Source of the DNA: Marine Group II euryarchaeote MED-G37
GTDB lineage: Archaea; Thermoplasmatota; Poseidoniia; Poseidoniales; Thalassarchaeaceae
Direction of reading: 5' to 3'
DNA length: 64,000 nucleotides
NCBI GenBank assembly: GCA_002457555.1
Contig: NTJQ01000003.1
Span: 1 to 64,000, forward strand
The position numbers and the translations under genes are program-made. Below the pieces are notes generated by a model. That model was not told the DNA's origin and made no database searches. It worked only from the letters and a program-made list of their open reading frames with translations. Shown piece after piece: positions 46,834-56,305 of the stretch; positions within the stretch are counted from its first letter, which is position 1, and every line of letters begins with the position of its first letter.

Positions 46834-49800
46834 ATGAGGACAAAGGCCGCCACGTCCGTCCTCCTCACAATGCTGATGCTATCATCAGGCTGTTTGGGTC
46901 TGTTCGGAGATTCATCCGTGGAGCCCGAGACCATTGATTGTGAAGTGCAACCAAATCATCCAGATTGTATTGAGGAACAGATAACGGAAGATGATTGTAG
47001 ACCAGATCAAATCTTCACAGGATCCGAATGTCGTCAAATGCAAAAGCCAGAAAATCTGTCTTATGGTTTGAGTATGGTATCTTTAACAATTGGAGAAGAA
47101 ATGCAATCATTAACGCCTTCATTTACAGGGGATGGCCCTCAATTTTGGATAATAAATCCGAGCCTTCCCTTAGGGATCATATTCGACAGAGATAGTGGAG
47201 TGATTTCAGGCACCTCCGAAGAAGTAAGTGAATCAATTAGATACACAATTATCGGGTCAAATGCAGTAGGTTCAACGAATGCATGGATTGACCTAGAGGT
47301 AATTGTGAATTCACCTACTGCAATCAGTTACCTAGAACAAACACTTGCTTGTGAGTTAGGCAAACCTTGTGGAATTTCCGCTCCAATTCACGAGGGAGGA
47401 ACGCCCGAGGATTGGACGGTATACCCACAATTACCTAATGGAATTTCACTATTTGCCGACGGCTCAATTTCTGGAACCTCTAATCAATTGGGTGATTCTA
47501 ACCATACAATAAGCGCCGCAAATATGGCAGGTTCAATTGAAACTACAATACGAATAATCATTCTCCACGAAACTCCAATGGGGTTAGGGTATGGAAGTAA
47601 CAATTTGCAACTTAGTATAGGTGATGAGGTACAGGTAATCCCTTCTACTACGGGCGGAGAAATCGTCTCATGGTCTGTAGAGCCGCCATTCCCTGAGGGA
47701 CTCAATTTAATGCAAATTGATGGTTCAATTCGTGGCTCGCCAACAGAGGTTCAGACCCTAACCATGCATAGGATTACGGCTTCTAACTCAGGTGGTTCGA
47801 TTTCCGTTGATGTTCTAATCAGTGTTGCCGATATGCCTGTGTCAAACTTGTTATACAATCCTTGGGAACATGATTTAAGAATTGGAGAACAGATTTCTAT
47901 TACACCGTCATATTCTGGAGGGACACCCGATTCATGGCAAATATCCCCTAGCCTACCTTCAGGATTCCAATTCAATTCAGCTAATGGTACAATTTCCGGA
48001 GTCGCCAGTGAAGTACAATCATCTTGGGAATCTTGGACAATCTGGGCGAACAATACCGGAGGATCAACATCTACTATTTTCAAAATCAAAGTTACCAGCA
48101 TGGCTCCTGACCTGATATCATGGGAAAATAATGAGTATATTCTAGAATCTAATCAGAGTATCTTTATTCAAGCAAATAACGATGGTCCGGAAATCGAATC
48201 TTGGGAAATCGAACCACAACTTCCAGACGGCCTCAATCTTCTTGATAATGGCAGTATCTTTGGCACGCCAACACACAATACTAATTGGATAGAGTATACC
48301 GTTTGGGCAAATAATTCTGGAGGGTCAGTGGGTCTTAATCTTTGGATTGTGGTTCATGATTTGAGGGCGGATCAAGAGGAATTGTTACGCGGAATGGGGC
48401 AAACCAATTGGGGTGGCTGGCCATCTCCAATTCTACCAATTGGAGAGTGGTCTTTTCCCGTTGGATTTGCTGAAGGTGGCTATACAGATAGTATCCCAGT
48501 TATCTCTGCGAGTCATGTTGGTAGAGGCAAGATGCTAGGATATGGTCACGAAAGTTGGGTGGATGGCGCGGGAGTCGAAGAGACAGAATTCTCACTACGT
48601 GCTGTTGAGTGGGTTTGTGGTGAGAACGCGAACGTAGGTCTCGCCTATGGAGCAGGATTCGAAGACTTCGAAGACGAGTTACAAGCCGAAGGACACACAG
48701 TACATCTCTCAGTAACACCCGCGGACCTTACTGGAATAGACTGTCTATTGGATGAATTTTGGAACGGGCACGACGACCAAGATAATCTGAATTTAATCAA
48801 TTTCATGCTTGCAGGAGGTGGGCTAATAATGGGTGGTCACGCTTGGTATTGGTCATACTCAAATTCAGATGTGGCTCACAATTACCCCGGTAATAAGATT
48901 GCAAAAACTACCGGTCTTTTCGTCTCTCAGGCTTGGGGTTACAACAGTGTCAATCTAACCGAAATCCCAAATCCTTTGGCGAGACCGCAATCCGCGATCC
49001 AAGCGATTTACGATGACCGCATAAATAACCAAAAACTCTCTATTAATGACGCTTCAATAGCCGATTCTACACTCTCGGTTTGTACTGGGGTTGTGAGTTT
49101 AGATTTCCATGATTTCTGGACTCCACTTCGAGATACAGTTAACGCAACAGGATGGACAGTAATCGAATATGGGACTCTTTGGCAAAATGTTGGACATAAC
49201 ATCGGAAATGACCCAGTCGCCGACACGCTACTCAGGGTCGAGGCTGCGCTAACACAAGGGCTTCCAGCGAACGAATTACCAGCACATCCTAGCCATGTGG
49301 AATTTCCTGGCGAAGTGCCTGCAAATGCTACTAGAGTGACAACCACTGTTTCAGTCGATGGTAACCAAAGTGGCCTTCCGAGTAACTTTGGTTATGCGGG
49401 CGCTAGAGCTCATGTTAGGATGAGTACAGGACTATACGCAGCACCTGGAGAAGTTGTGACGGCAACGCTTCCTTCGGAAATAGTCGACTCAGGAACCTAC
49501 GTCTTGGTAGGGGCCCATAGTGACAAGTTGTGGTCAAAGAGCCAATTACATCGCCATCCAGAGATTGTCAGATGGTGGTATGTTGATGATGTTAGTATGG
49601 AGGTTGGAAATGCCTTCGGGGGGCCGATTTACATTGCAATAGAACCGGGTTCTACATTGGGCGATTTCCAAGTTAATTTCACAAATGCGGTAGAGGCCCC
49701 GATGTTTGTTCTTGGAGAGACTTACGATTTTGAGTGGATATATTCGGAAAGCGATAATCCCGCTCCTTGGGCCGAATTGGTTTCGGATAATTTCATTATG

Positions 49801-50835
49801 ACAGTTCCAAGTCATGAAATTCGGGATTTAACAAATCCAACAGATTTGATGGACTGGTGGGATATTGCTCTAGAAATGGAGCATGAATTGTATGGCTTCT
49901 TACCGTGGCCAAGAGTTGAGCGAGCCGTCTTTGATGCTCAGATATCAGCAGGTTGGATGCATTCTGGATATCCATTCATGGCTCATGATTTGAGCGTAGC
50001 AGGAGTAGTCAATGTATCCTATATGTCAGAGAACGGAGATTGGGGGATGTTCCACGAATTAGGACACAACCATCAATGGATGCCTTCCACGCTTCCGGGG
50101 ACAACAGAAACTGGATGCAACTTTGCTAGTGTCTATCTGATGGAAGATTTGGTTGGAATTGAGGGTCACAACGCAGTTGACCCAGCTCAAAGAGCAAATC
50201 GTATGAGGGGCTATTTTGATGATGGTTCAAATATAGCCAATTGGTCTGTTTGGACTGCCTTAGATACCTATTTGATAATCAAAGAAGAGTGGGGTTGGGA
50301 TCCGATAACTCAAGCCTTAACTGTATATTACACACTACCTGCGGCAGAGGTTCCAACAACTGGTGATGAGGAATTCAATGCCTGGGTTTTGCATCTTTCA
50401 AATACAACGGGGTATAATTTAGCTCCTTATCATGCTGCGTGGGGATTCCCACTTACACAGAATACACACGATTCGCTTACCCATTTACCAATCTGGGTAG
50501 ATGATCCGTTACGAGGAGAATATTTCACCTATCAAGCGATACTTCGAAACTTGGGTGTTAATAATACCACATCCAGCAGTTCAACATTTAGTTGGGAAAC
50601 TTACGATAATGGGACAAATACCTCACTAACAGTTTACTACGGACCAATGGATATGGGTAACCAATCTTGGGTTTGGGCCAATAGTGCATCCTTAGGCGAC
50701 TCAGCAGTTGGTTGGTCAGATTACGAAATTACAGGCTTATCTAGTAATTCTACGTACTACGCCAGAGTCAAGGCATCGAGTGAAATTGGAGACACTTGGT
50801 TCGGTCCTGTTAATTGGACTACATCCAGCAATTGA
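46834..50835 (+). CDS. Secreted lipoprotein M60-like (TCAF/enhancin-type) metallopeptidase with putative Ig (He_PIG-like) repeats and C-terminal FnIII-like domain
   Basis: Lipobox LMLSSGCLGLFG; five Ig-like repeats (W.I.P.LP.G......GSISGTP); zinc motif NGDWGMFHELGHNHQWMPSTLPGTTE. Confidence 0.85.
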   Translation: MRTKAATSVLLTMLMLSSGCLGLFGDSSVEPETIDCEVQPNHPDCIEEQITEDDCRPDQIFTGSECRQMQKPENLSYGLSMVSLTIGEEMQSLTPSFTGDGPQFWIINPSLPLGIIFDRDSGVISGTSEEVSESIRYTIIGSNAVGSTNAWIDLEVIVNSPTAISYLEQTLACELGKPCGISAPIHEGGTPEDWTVYPQLPNGISLFADGSISGTSNQLGDSNHTISAANMAGSIETTIRIIILHETPMGLGYGSNNLQLSIGDEVQVIPSTTGGEIVSWSVEPPFPEGLNLMQIDGSIRGSPTEVQTLTMHRITASNSGGSISVDVLISVADMPVSNLLYNPWEHDLRIGEQISITPSYSGGTPDSWQISPSLPSGFQFNSANGTISGVASEVQSSWESWTIWANNTGGSTSTIFKIKVTSMAPDLISWENNEYILESNQSIFIQANNDGPEIESWEIEPQLPDGLNLLDNGSIFGTPTHNTNWIEYTVWANNSGGSVGLNLWIVVHDLRADQEELLRGMGQTNWGGWPSPILPIGEWSFPVGFAEGGYTDSIPVISASHVGRGKMLGYGHESWVDGAGVEETEFSLRAVEWVCGENANVGLAYGAGFEDFEDELQAEGHTVHLSVTPADLTGIDCLLDEFWNGHDDQDNLNLINFMLAGGGLIMGGHAWYWSYSNSDVAHNYPGNKIAKTTGLFVSQAWGYNSVNLTEIPNPLARPQSAIQAIYDDRINNQKLSINDASIADSTLSVCTGVVSLDFHDFWTPLRDTVNATGWTVIEYGTLWQNVGHNIGNDPVADTLLRVEAALTQGLPANELPAHPSHVEFPGEVPANATRVTTTVSVDGNQSGLPSNFGYAGARAHVRMSTGLYAAPGEVVTATLPSEIVDSGTYVLVGAHSDKLWSKSQLHRHPEIVRWWYVDDVSMEVGNAFGGPIYIAIEPGSTLGDFQVNFTNAVEAPMFVLGETYDFEWIYSESDNPAPWAELVSDNFIMTVPSHEIRDLTNPTDLMDWWDIALEMEHELYGFLPWPRVERAVFDAQISAGWMHSGYPFMAHDLSVAGVVNVSYMSENGDWGMFHELGHNHQWMPSTLPGTTETGCNFASVYLMEDLVGIEGHNAVDPAQRANRMRGYFDDGSNIANWSVWTALDTYLIIKEEWGWDPITQALTVYYTLPAAEVPTTGDEEFNAWVLHLSNTTGYNLAPYHAAWGFPLTQNTHDSLTHLPIWVDDPLRGEYFTYQAILRNLGVNNTTSSSSTFSWETYDNGTNTSLTVYYGPMDMGNQSWVWANSASLGDSAVGWSDYEITGLSSNSTYYARVKASSEIGDTWFGPVNWTTSSN
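47060..48360 (+). repeat. Five putative-Ig domain repeats within the M60-like protein
   Basis: Repeated motif SWxIxPxLPxGLxLxxxxGSIxGTPxExxxxxxYTIxAxNxGGS. Confidence 0.75.
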
Positions 50836-50838
50836 AAA

Positions 50839-51906
50839 TCAATTACTTACTCTTCTTAGTAACTCTTCGAGGCTTAATTTTGGACAGTAGCGCTGGTGTA
50901 AATTAGCGACAGGAATCCAGATTAGTGTATGTGCAAATGTGACAATAAAAGCCTCGGGAACAGATAAAAGTGGTTTATTCATCATGTATTCTGCAGCAAC
51001 CCCGAGAATCGCAAAGTGAAGGACGTAGATGGTCAAAGTTAGGCGTCCAGAAGCTTCTAACACACTCAAATCAATTAGTCTATTCTTGGAATTTCGCAGG
51101 AGTAATTCGTTTGCAATAAGAACGAACATTGCAGTTATGAAAATGAAGAATGTTGTTGCGGGGAAGAATGTCAAAATCGCATCACCTTCGGTTAGTGCCC
51201 AAACCTTTCCTGAAGTAAATGACAGCCCTATACTAACCAAAAATATAATTCCACCTATTGCCATTATGTTCTTTCTAGTTTCAAAATCATTTTCAGATTC
51301 TGCAATTATTGCGCCTAAAGTCGAAAACGCTAACCACGGAAAAACAGGGTACGTTCCATTGACTAAGAGCCGGTGACTCCATTCTCCAATCCCCGTAGAA
51401 TCAACCCTTGAGGCCCAAGATGATTCAGAACCATTGTATTCTCCAAGAAGTAGTGGAGTTAGCGCTAGTAACGAAAAAATTGCAACTAATTGCTTACTAG
51501 TAAATCGAGAAATTACGGGGGCGAAAACAGCAGCGATTGCAATTAGGGTTAGAACACCTGGAGTGTGCCATTCAAATCTCCCACCTCGGTCAATAGCAAG
51601 TAGAAAATTGACAAGAAATTGACAAGCAGTTAGAATTACTACTCGTGGTAAAACCCAATTTATCCAAGCGGTGGAATTTAGGCCATTGGCAAATCTTTTC
51701 TTAGCCCCACGATGCATTCCCCAACCTGAAACAGTAACGAATAGTGGAGCGGCCATGCCTCCAAATGCAGCAGCAACGAATGCGGCGGGATGGCCAACAG
51801 TGATTCCTTCAGGAGGCAAAATTGCTGCTGTGTGAACTTCGACCATGAAGAGAATTGCAACCGCTTTCATTTGATCGATATAACCTAATCTCATGCACTC
51901 ACCCAA
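50839..51906 (-). CDS. DUF1624 / heparan-alpha-glucosaminide N-acetyltransferase-like membrane acyltransferase
   Basis: YIDQMKAVAILFMVEVHTAAI...GGMAAPLFVTVSGWGMHRG; multiple TM segments. Confidence 0.65.
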   Translation of the reverse strand: MGECMRLGYIDQMKAVAILFMVEVHTAAILPPEGITVGHPAAFVAAAFGGMAAPLFVTVSGWGMHRGAKKRFANGLNSTAWINWVLPRVVILTACQFLVNFLLAIDRGGRFEWHTPGVLTLIAIAAVFAPVISRFTSKQLVAIFSLLALTPLLLGEYNGSESSWASRVDSTGIGEWSHRLLVNGTYPVFPWLAFSTLGAIIAESENDFETRKNIMAIGGIIFLVSIGLSFTSGKVWALTEGDAILTFFPATTFFIFITAMFVLIANELLLRNSKNRLIDLSVLEASGRLTLTIYVLHFAILGVAAEYMMNKPLLSVPEAFIVTFAHTLIWIPVANLHQRYCPKLSLEELLRRVSN

Positions 51907-53176
51907 TAATCTGAGAAATTCGAGATTCTACACTTACCTGCTCTATCGAGACCGAAAAAGCAGAGGATATTTTCTCCGACAAACCATCAGGCAATTCCTT
52001 GCGATGATAAATTACAATCAATGGGTCACCAATCTCGACTTCATCACCAACTTGGGCTTCTATAATCGCCCCGACAGCATGGTCTACGCTGTCTGTCAGA
52101 GTTTTCCTACCTGAGCCCAATTCGAGACAGGCGAGTGCAATTGACATCGCATCAATATCCTTAATCCATCCTTTTTTCTCAATGTAAATCTCGGTTGAAA
52201 ATAAATCATCTTCTAGTAGGCCCAGTGAACTTAGCATAGCGTGGTCGCTTGCAAAGTCATCACGATTACCTCCTTGAGATTCGACCATATCTAGGAATTT
52301 TGTGAAAGCGCTACCATCATTCAAAGAATTATGAATCATTAATGCGCCTTCTTCCATGTTTTCGACAATCCCCGATGAAGCCAATAAAATCCCTGCCTGA
52401 ACACAAACCAGTTCTTCAAGGTCATGCGGCCCACGACCACAGAGAGTTTCAACAGATTCAACTATTTCGAGCGCATTTCCTACTGCGCAGCCTAATGGTT
52501 GATCCATGGTTGAAAGGACTACAGAAGTAGCAATACCCATCCCATTCGCTGCATCTACCATCGATTGGGATAGCGCTTCGGCTTGTTCTCTTTCGGCCAT
52601 GAATGCGGCTCTTCCATATTTTACGTCTAGAACCAAAGCCGAAAGTCCCTCAGCGGCCTTTTTCGATACGATTGAGGAGGTGATTAGTGGAATAGAAGCA
52701 ACAGTACCTGTTACATCGCGGAGCGCGTACATGCGCCTATCGGCGGGAACTAGTGACTCCGTTTGTCCAACCATTGCAAATCCAATTTCTGCAACTTGTT
52801 TTTGAAGTTCATCTATGGATAGATCAACGCGGAAACCTGCTATACTTTCCAGTTTATCCAAAGTACCTCCAGTGTGCCCTAGGCCTCGCCCGGAAATCAT
52901 CGGCACTTTGAGTCCACAAGCGGCCAGAGCGGGAGCTAAAACGATAGAGACCTTATCTCCAACCCCACCCGTTGAGTGCTTGTCAACAACTAGATGGCTC
53001 CAATCTTTTGGCCACGCCAAAACCTTTCCTGAATCCCTCATTGTTTTGGTAAGAAAGATTGTTGAGTTTTCATCGAGTCCGTTTTTGAATACATTTCGCA
53101 ACCAATCGATGACCTGTTCATCACTAAGTGAACCATCGACAACTCCATTTACAATATCAGCGATTAAATCGCTCAT
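51899..53176 (-). CDS. deoA: Thymidine / pyrimidine-nucleoside phosphorylase
   Basis: VVDKHSTGGVGDKVSIVLAPALAACGLKVPMISGRGLGHTGGTLDKLESI; ALRDVTGTVASIPLITSSIVSKKAAEG. Confidence 0.93.
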   Translation of the reverse strand: MSDLIADIVNGVVDGSLSDEQVIDWLRNVFKNGLDENSTIFLTKTMRDSGKVLAWPKDWSHLVVDKHSTGGVGDKVSIVLAPALAACGLKVPMISGRGLGHTGGTLDKLESIAGFRVDLSIDELQKQVAEIGFAMVGQTESLVPADRRMYALRDVTGTVASIPLITSSIVSKKAAEGLSALVLDVKYGRAAFMAEREQAEALSQSMVDAANGMGIATSVVLSTMDQPLGCAVGNALEIVESVETLCGRGPHDLEELVCVQAGILLASSGIVENMEEGALMIHNSLNDGSAFTKFLDMVESQGGNRDDFASDHAMLSSLGLLEDDLFSTEIYIEKKGWIKDIDAMSIALACLELGSGRKTLTDSVDHAVGAIIEAQVGDEVEIGDPLIVIYHRKELPDGLSEKISSAFSVSIEQVSVESRISQIIG

Positions 53177-56100
53177 ACCTCATCCTCGCCGTATTCATCG
53201 CGTAATTCTTCGATACTCATTCCTTTATCCAATAGGGATTGAACCTGGTCTCGATCAAGTTTTTCGAAGCCAAAGCCATCTAAAACAATCCGACCGTGTA
53301 CTCCATCATCTCTACCCTCTGTCAACTCCCTCGTGTCTTCGGATGTATCATCGAATCGAGTGCCTTTGAGAATAGCTTGTTCAGCATTAACATCATCGAA
53401 TCGATAACCGGAATCGTCGATTAGTCGAGAATCGGTTTTTGTACCGGGTCTCCTTACCATTGTTAGTCCCGCACCAACTAAAGAAATCGCTGCAATTACT
53501 GTCAGTGTCAATAGAAATTTTGCCCCCGGGGTAGAAAGTGGGTCATCTCGAACATTGTCCTCTATCCACCCTCCATTTTCTCCATCATTGTTTTGTTCAT
53601 CACTGACATTGGTATTGTTTCCTTCACCATTGTTGTTGTCGATGATTTCTTCTTCATCGCACCCAAATTGTATGCCATCAGGTATCCCGTTATCATCAAC
53701 ATCATTGGAATTCATGGCAACTACTGGAGACCGTCCTAATGATTGAGCAAATTCAGCTTCCTCGCCATCTAGAATACAATCGTCATCCGTGTCATTGTCA
53801 TTTGGATCACCTCCCCAAAGGTACTCATTCAGATTATTCAAACCATCTTCGTCTAAATCTAGTGATTGCTCGCTTAGAGCGGTTCCAAGTATTGCTGCAG
53901 AATGCCGATTCAAACCGTATTGAATCTCCCACATATCTGGTAGAAGATCTCCATCTGAATCTGTGGTTGTGTCAAGACGAGACCAATCCTCATCGAATGA
54001 TTGCAAATACTCAGAGGCAAGTTCTTGTCCATGAATTAACACTCCCATTTCTCTATTTCTCAATGCGGCGCTTGAACCCCAATTCATGCTTCCAATAAGA
54101 ACGCTCTCCCCATCAATTATTGCACCCTTGTTGTGAAGTTTGGTAATTGTGTCTGACCAAGCCATGAGTCGTGCTGTGACATCAAGGCCTTCGGTTGCAT
54201 TCCAATTTGTATTGAATAGGTTCACCGCATCCCTAATTTCATCATCCACATCGGCATAAAAGCCATTCAATAGTAAGCGGACTTGGACTCCTCTCTGAGC
54301 TGCTTGGTAGATTGCTTCGATAATTGGATTATCACCGAATCCCCAATACCAATCTAAGTCTAAATATTGCAATGAGAGTTCAATGGTCGAATCCGCCGAT
54401 TCAATCATTTCGATTATTCCATCTACACAATCGTCTGGACATGTCATCAATTGCATTTCGAAAGGTCCAGAATATAACTGAGTACTAGTTTCTTGAAATG
54501 AGCCACCATTGGCATCTTCCATTTCCCAATCGAAAGTTGGTGCATGATTGGATGAGTGTGGTGATATGTGCAGGTGGTTTTCATTTTCGTCCCATGATAG
54601 ACGAGATAGAACCAATTCAGCAAATGAATTTGAATTGACAATTACTGACCACTCTCGATTCCCAACCCCATCTGGAGGTAGGCTTGTATCCTTCCAATTT
54701 CCTGATGAAATCCATACACTTTCCGTATCCCTCACAGCAACCTTGCTGTGGATATAAGAATATGGAGAACTAATCAAACTCGGGTCTTCCATCCAGAGAA
54801 CGGTTGCTCCTGCATCATGGAGAGTTTGAGCGTGTCCTTTTTGTTTATTTTTGGTGCTACTTCCATCTAGTATACCTTCTTCTAGAAGAATTGTTACAGA
54901 AACACCTCGGTTAATTGATTCTAGTAATGCGGTCGTCAGGTCTGGACTCATAAACTGGTAGACATGTAGATGAATCGATGTTTCTGCCCCCCCAATCCAA
55001 TGCATCAAGTCATTGAACGAAGTGTCTGGGCCGATTGAAGCTGAGACAGTCGAGGATTCTTCTAAGGTGATTTTTCCTCCATCACAGAATGTAGAAGCTC
55101 CAATTCTAATCCATCTATACTCCCAATCTTCCCCTGTGTTTGTGTCTGGATTATCTCCACACCCAGATCCACGCATCAAAATCAACCCCGGAGTTCCATC
55201 CCCTGGTACTGAAATAGCGCCGCCATTCCAACCCTCGATTTCAGCATCGCCGCCTCCGTATACAACCGCATCAACCACAGTTCCATTTGGAGATTTTAGT
55301 TGGAGAGCGCTTCCTGAATCGACAAGCCAAGGCATATTGTTCATCACAACATTCCCATCAATGGCAGATATGCCTCCATCCAAAAATAGGTTGTCCGGAT
55401 TTTCGGTTAGAACAATCGACCCTCCTGCAGGTATCAATAGTTCGTTGAATGTTGATATCCAGGGTGTTGTGGACCTAATGCGTTCTATGGTCCAGCCAGT
55501 TAAATTTACAACTTCATTACCCAAATTACTCAATTCAAACCAATCGTTATCCCGGTTAGGTACTTCACCCGGCATAAGACGAGTGAACTTGACATCATAT
55601 TTTCCATTCCATTCTGAAGGTTGTAAATCAGTAGGTGTTTCTGGATTATTTTCGTCATCCGAACCTCCAATATTTTGGCTTCCTGGGGTTGATTGTTCTG
55701 AGTCAATCCACTCCGCGCTTCCGTTAGATGGTATTTTGGAAATTCCATTTGACGCTTGCCCTGTGGTTACTTCGTCAACTACACCACCTTGTTCATCTGT
55801 CAGGAAAATAGTCTCTCCAGCGTTGTTTATTCTTAGAGTTCCAATTTCATTTTCAGCAATAACTGCGTATGCTCCTGCTTCGATGTGATAAGGCGTAGTT
55901 AAATCACTAAATCCTACCCAACTAGTTTCATTGATTGGATGTGTCCATCCGCCAATATCGACAATTGTCCAGCCCTCAAGACTCACAGAACTAGACCCGG
56001 TATTGAACAACTCAACCCATTCACCCTGAGGAAAGATTCCTTGATCTGAGCCATCCGCATTAGGCATTATTTCGTTAATACAAACTACGCATGAGGAATT

Positions 56101-56220
56101 TTTTATGGCCTCTCGATTTTCTTTAGAATCATCGATTTGTAGAATTTGAGAGGAGCCTAGTACACTTAGTGTCAATACTGCAATGATGACTACTGCTAGC
56201 CTTGCGGGACCCCTTTCCAT
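53173..56220 (-). CDS. Secreted, C-terminally TM-anchored protein with two lamin-tail-like domains, two PLD domains and a TSP3 segment
   Basis: CINEIMPNADGSDQGIFPQGEWVELFNTGSSSVSLEGWTI (LTD); YIHSKVAVRDTESVWISSGNWKD and KLHNKGAIIDGESVLIGSMNWGSSAALRNRE (PLD HxK); C-terminal TM and acidic tail. Confidence 0.88.
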   Translation of the reverse strand: MERGPARLAVVIIAVLTLSVLGSSQILQIDDSKENREAIKNSSCVVCINEIMPNADGSDQGIFPQGEWVELFNTGSSSVSLEGWTIVDIGGWTHPINETSWVGFSDLTTPYHIEAGAYAVIAENEIGTLRINNAGETIFLTDEQGGVVDEVTTGQASNGISKIPSNGSAEWIDSEQSTPGSQNIGGSDDENNPETPTDLQPSEWNGKYDVKFTRLMPGEVPNRDNDWFELSNLGNEVVNLTGWTIERIRSTTPWISTFNELLIPAGGSIVLTENPDNLFLDGGISAIDGNVVMNNMPWLVDSGSALQLKSPNGTVVDAVVYGGGDAEIEGWNGGAISVPGDGTPGLILMRGSGCGDNPDTNTGEDWEYRWIRIGASTFCDGGKITLEESSTVSASIGPDTSFNDLMHWIGGAETSIHLHVYQFMSPDLTTALLESINRGVSVTILLEEGILDGSSTKNKQKGHAQTLHDAGATVLWMEDPSLISSPYSYIHSKVAVRDTESVWISSGNWKDTSLPPDGVGNREWSVIVNSNSFAELVLSRLSWDENENHLHISPHSSNHAPTFDWEMEDANGGSFQETSTQLYSGPFEMQLMTCPDDCVDGIIEMIESADSTIELSLQYLDLDWYWGFGDNPIIEAIYQAAQRGVQVRLLLNGFYADVDDEIRDAVNLFNTNWNATEGLDVTARLMAWSDTITKLHNKGAIIDGESVLIGSMNWGSSAALRNREMGVLIHGQELASEYLQSFDEDWSRLDTTTDSDGDLLPDMWEIQYGLNRHSAAILGTALSEQSLDLDEDGLNNLNEYLWGGDPNDNDTDDDCILDGEEAEFAQSLGRSPVVAMNSNDVDDNGIPDGIQFGCDEEEIIDNNNGEGNNTNVSDEQNNDGENGGWIEDNVRDDPLSTPGAKFLLTLTVIAAISLVGAGLTMVRRPGTKTDSRLIDDSGYRFDDVNAEQAILKGTRFDDTSEDTRELTEGRDDGVHGRIVLDGFGFEKLDRDQVQSLLDKGMSIEELRDEYGEDEV

Positions 56221-56271
56221 TAGACTTACGTCCAGTGTTCAGCGGTTGAACCCTTCGCGCAAGCGCGCCCA

Positions 56272-56290
56272 CGGCTGGCTTTGCCAGCCG
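56272..56290. other. Triloop hairpin CGGCTGGC-TTT-GCCAGCCG between the CD36-like gene and the PLD gene
   Basis: 8-bp perfect stem, 3-nt loop, 15 nt after the stop of the minus-strand gene at 56306. Confidence 0.55.
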
Positions 56291-56305
56291 GAGTATAGGG
56301 TAGCC

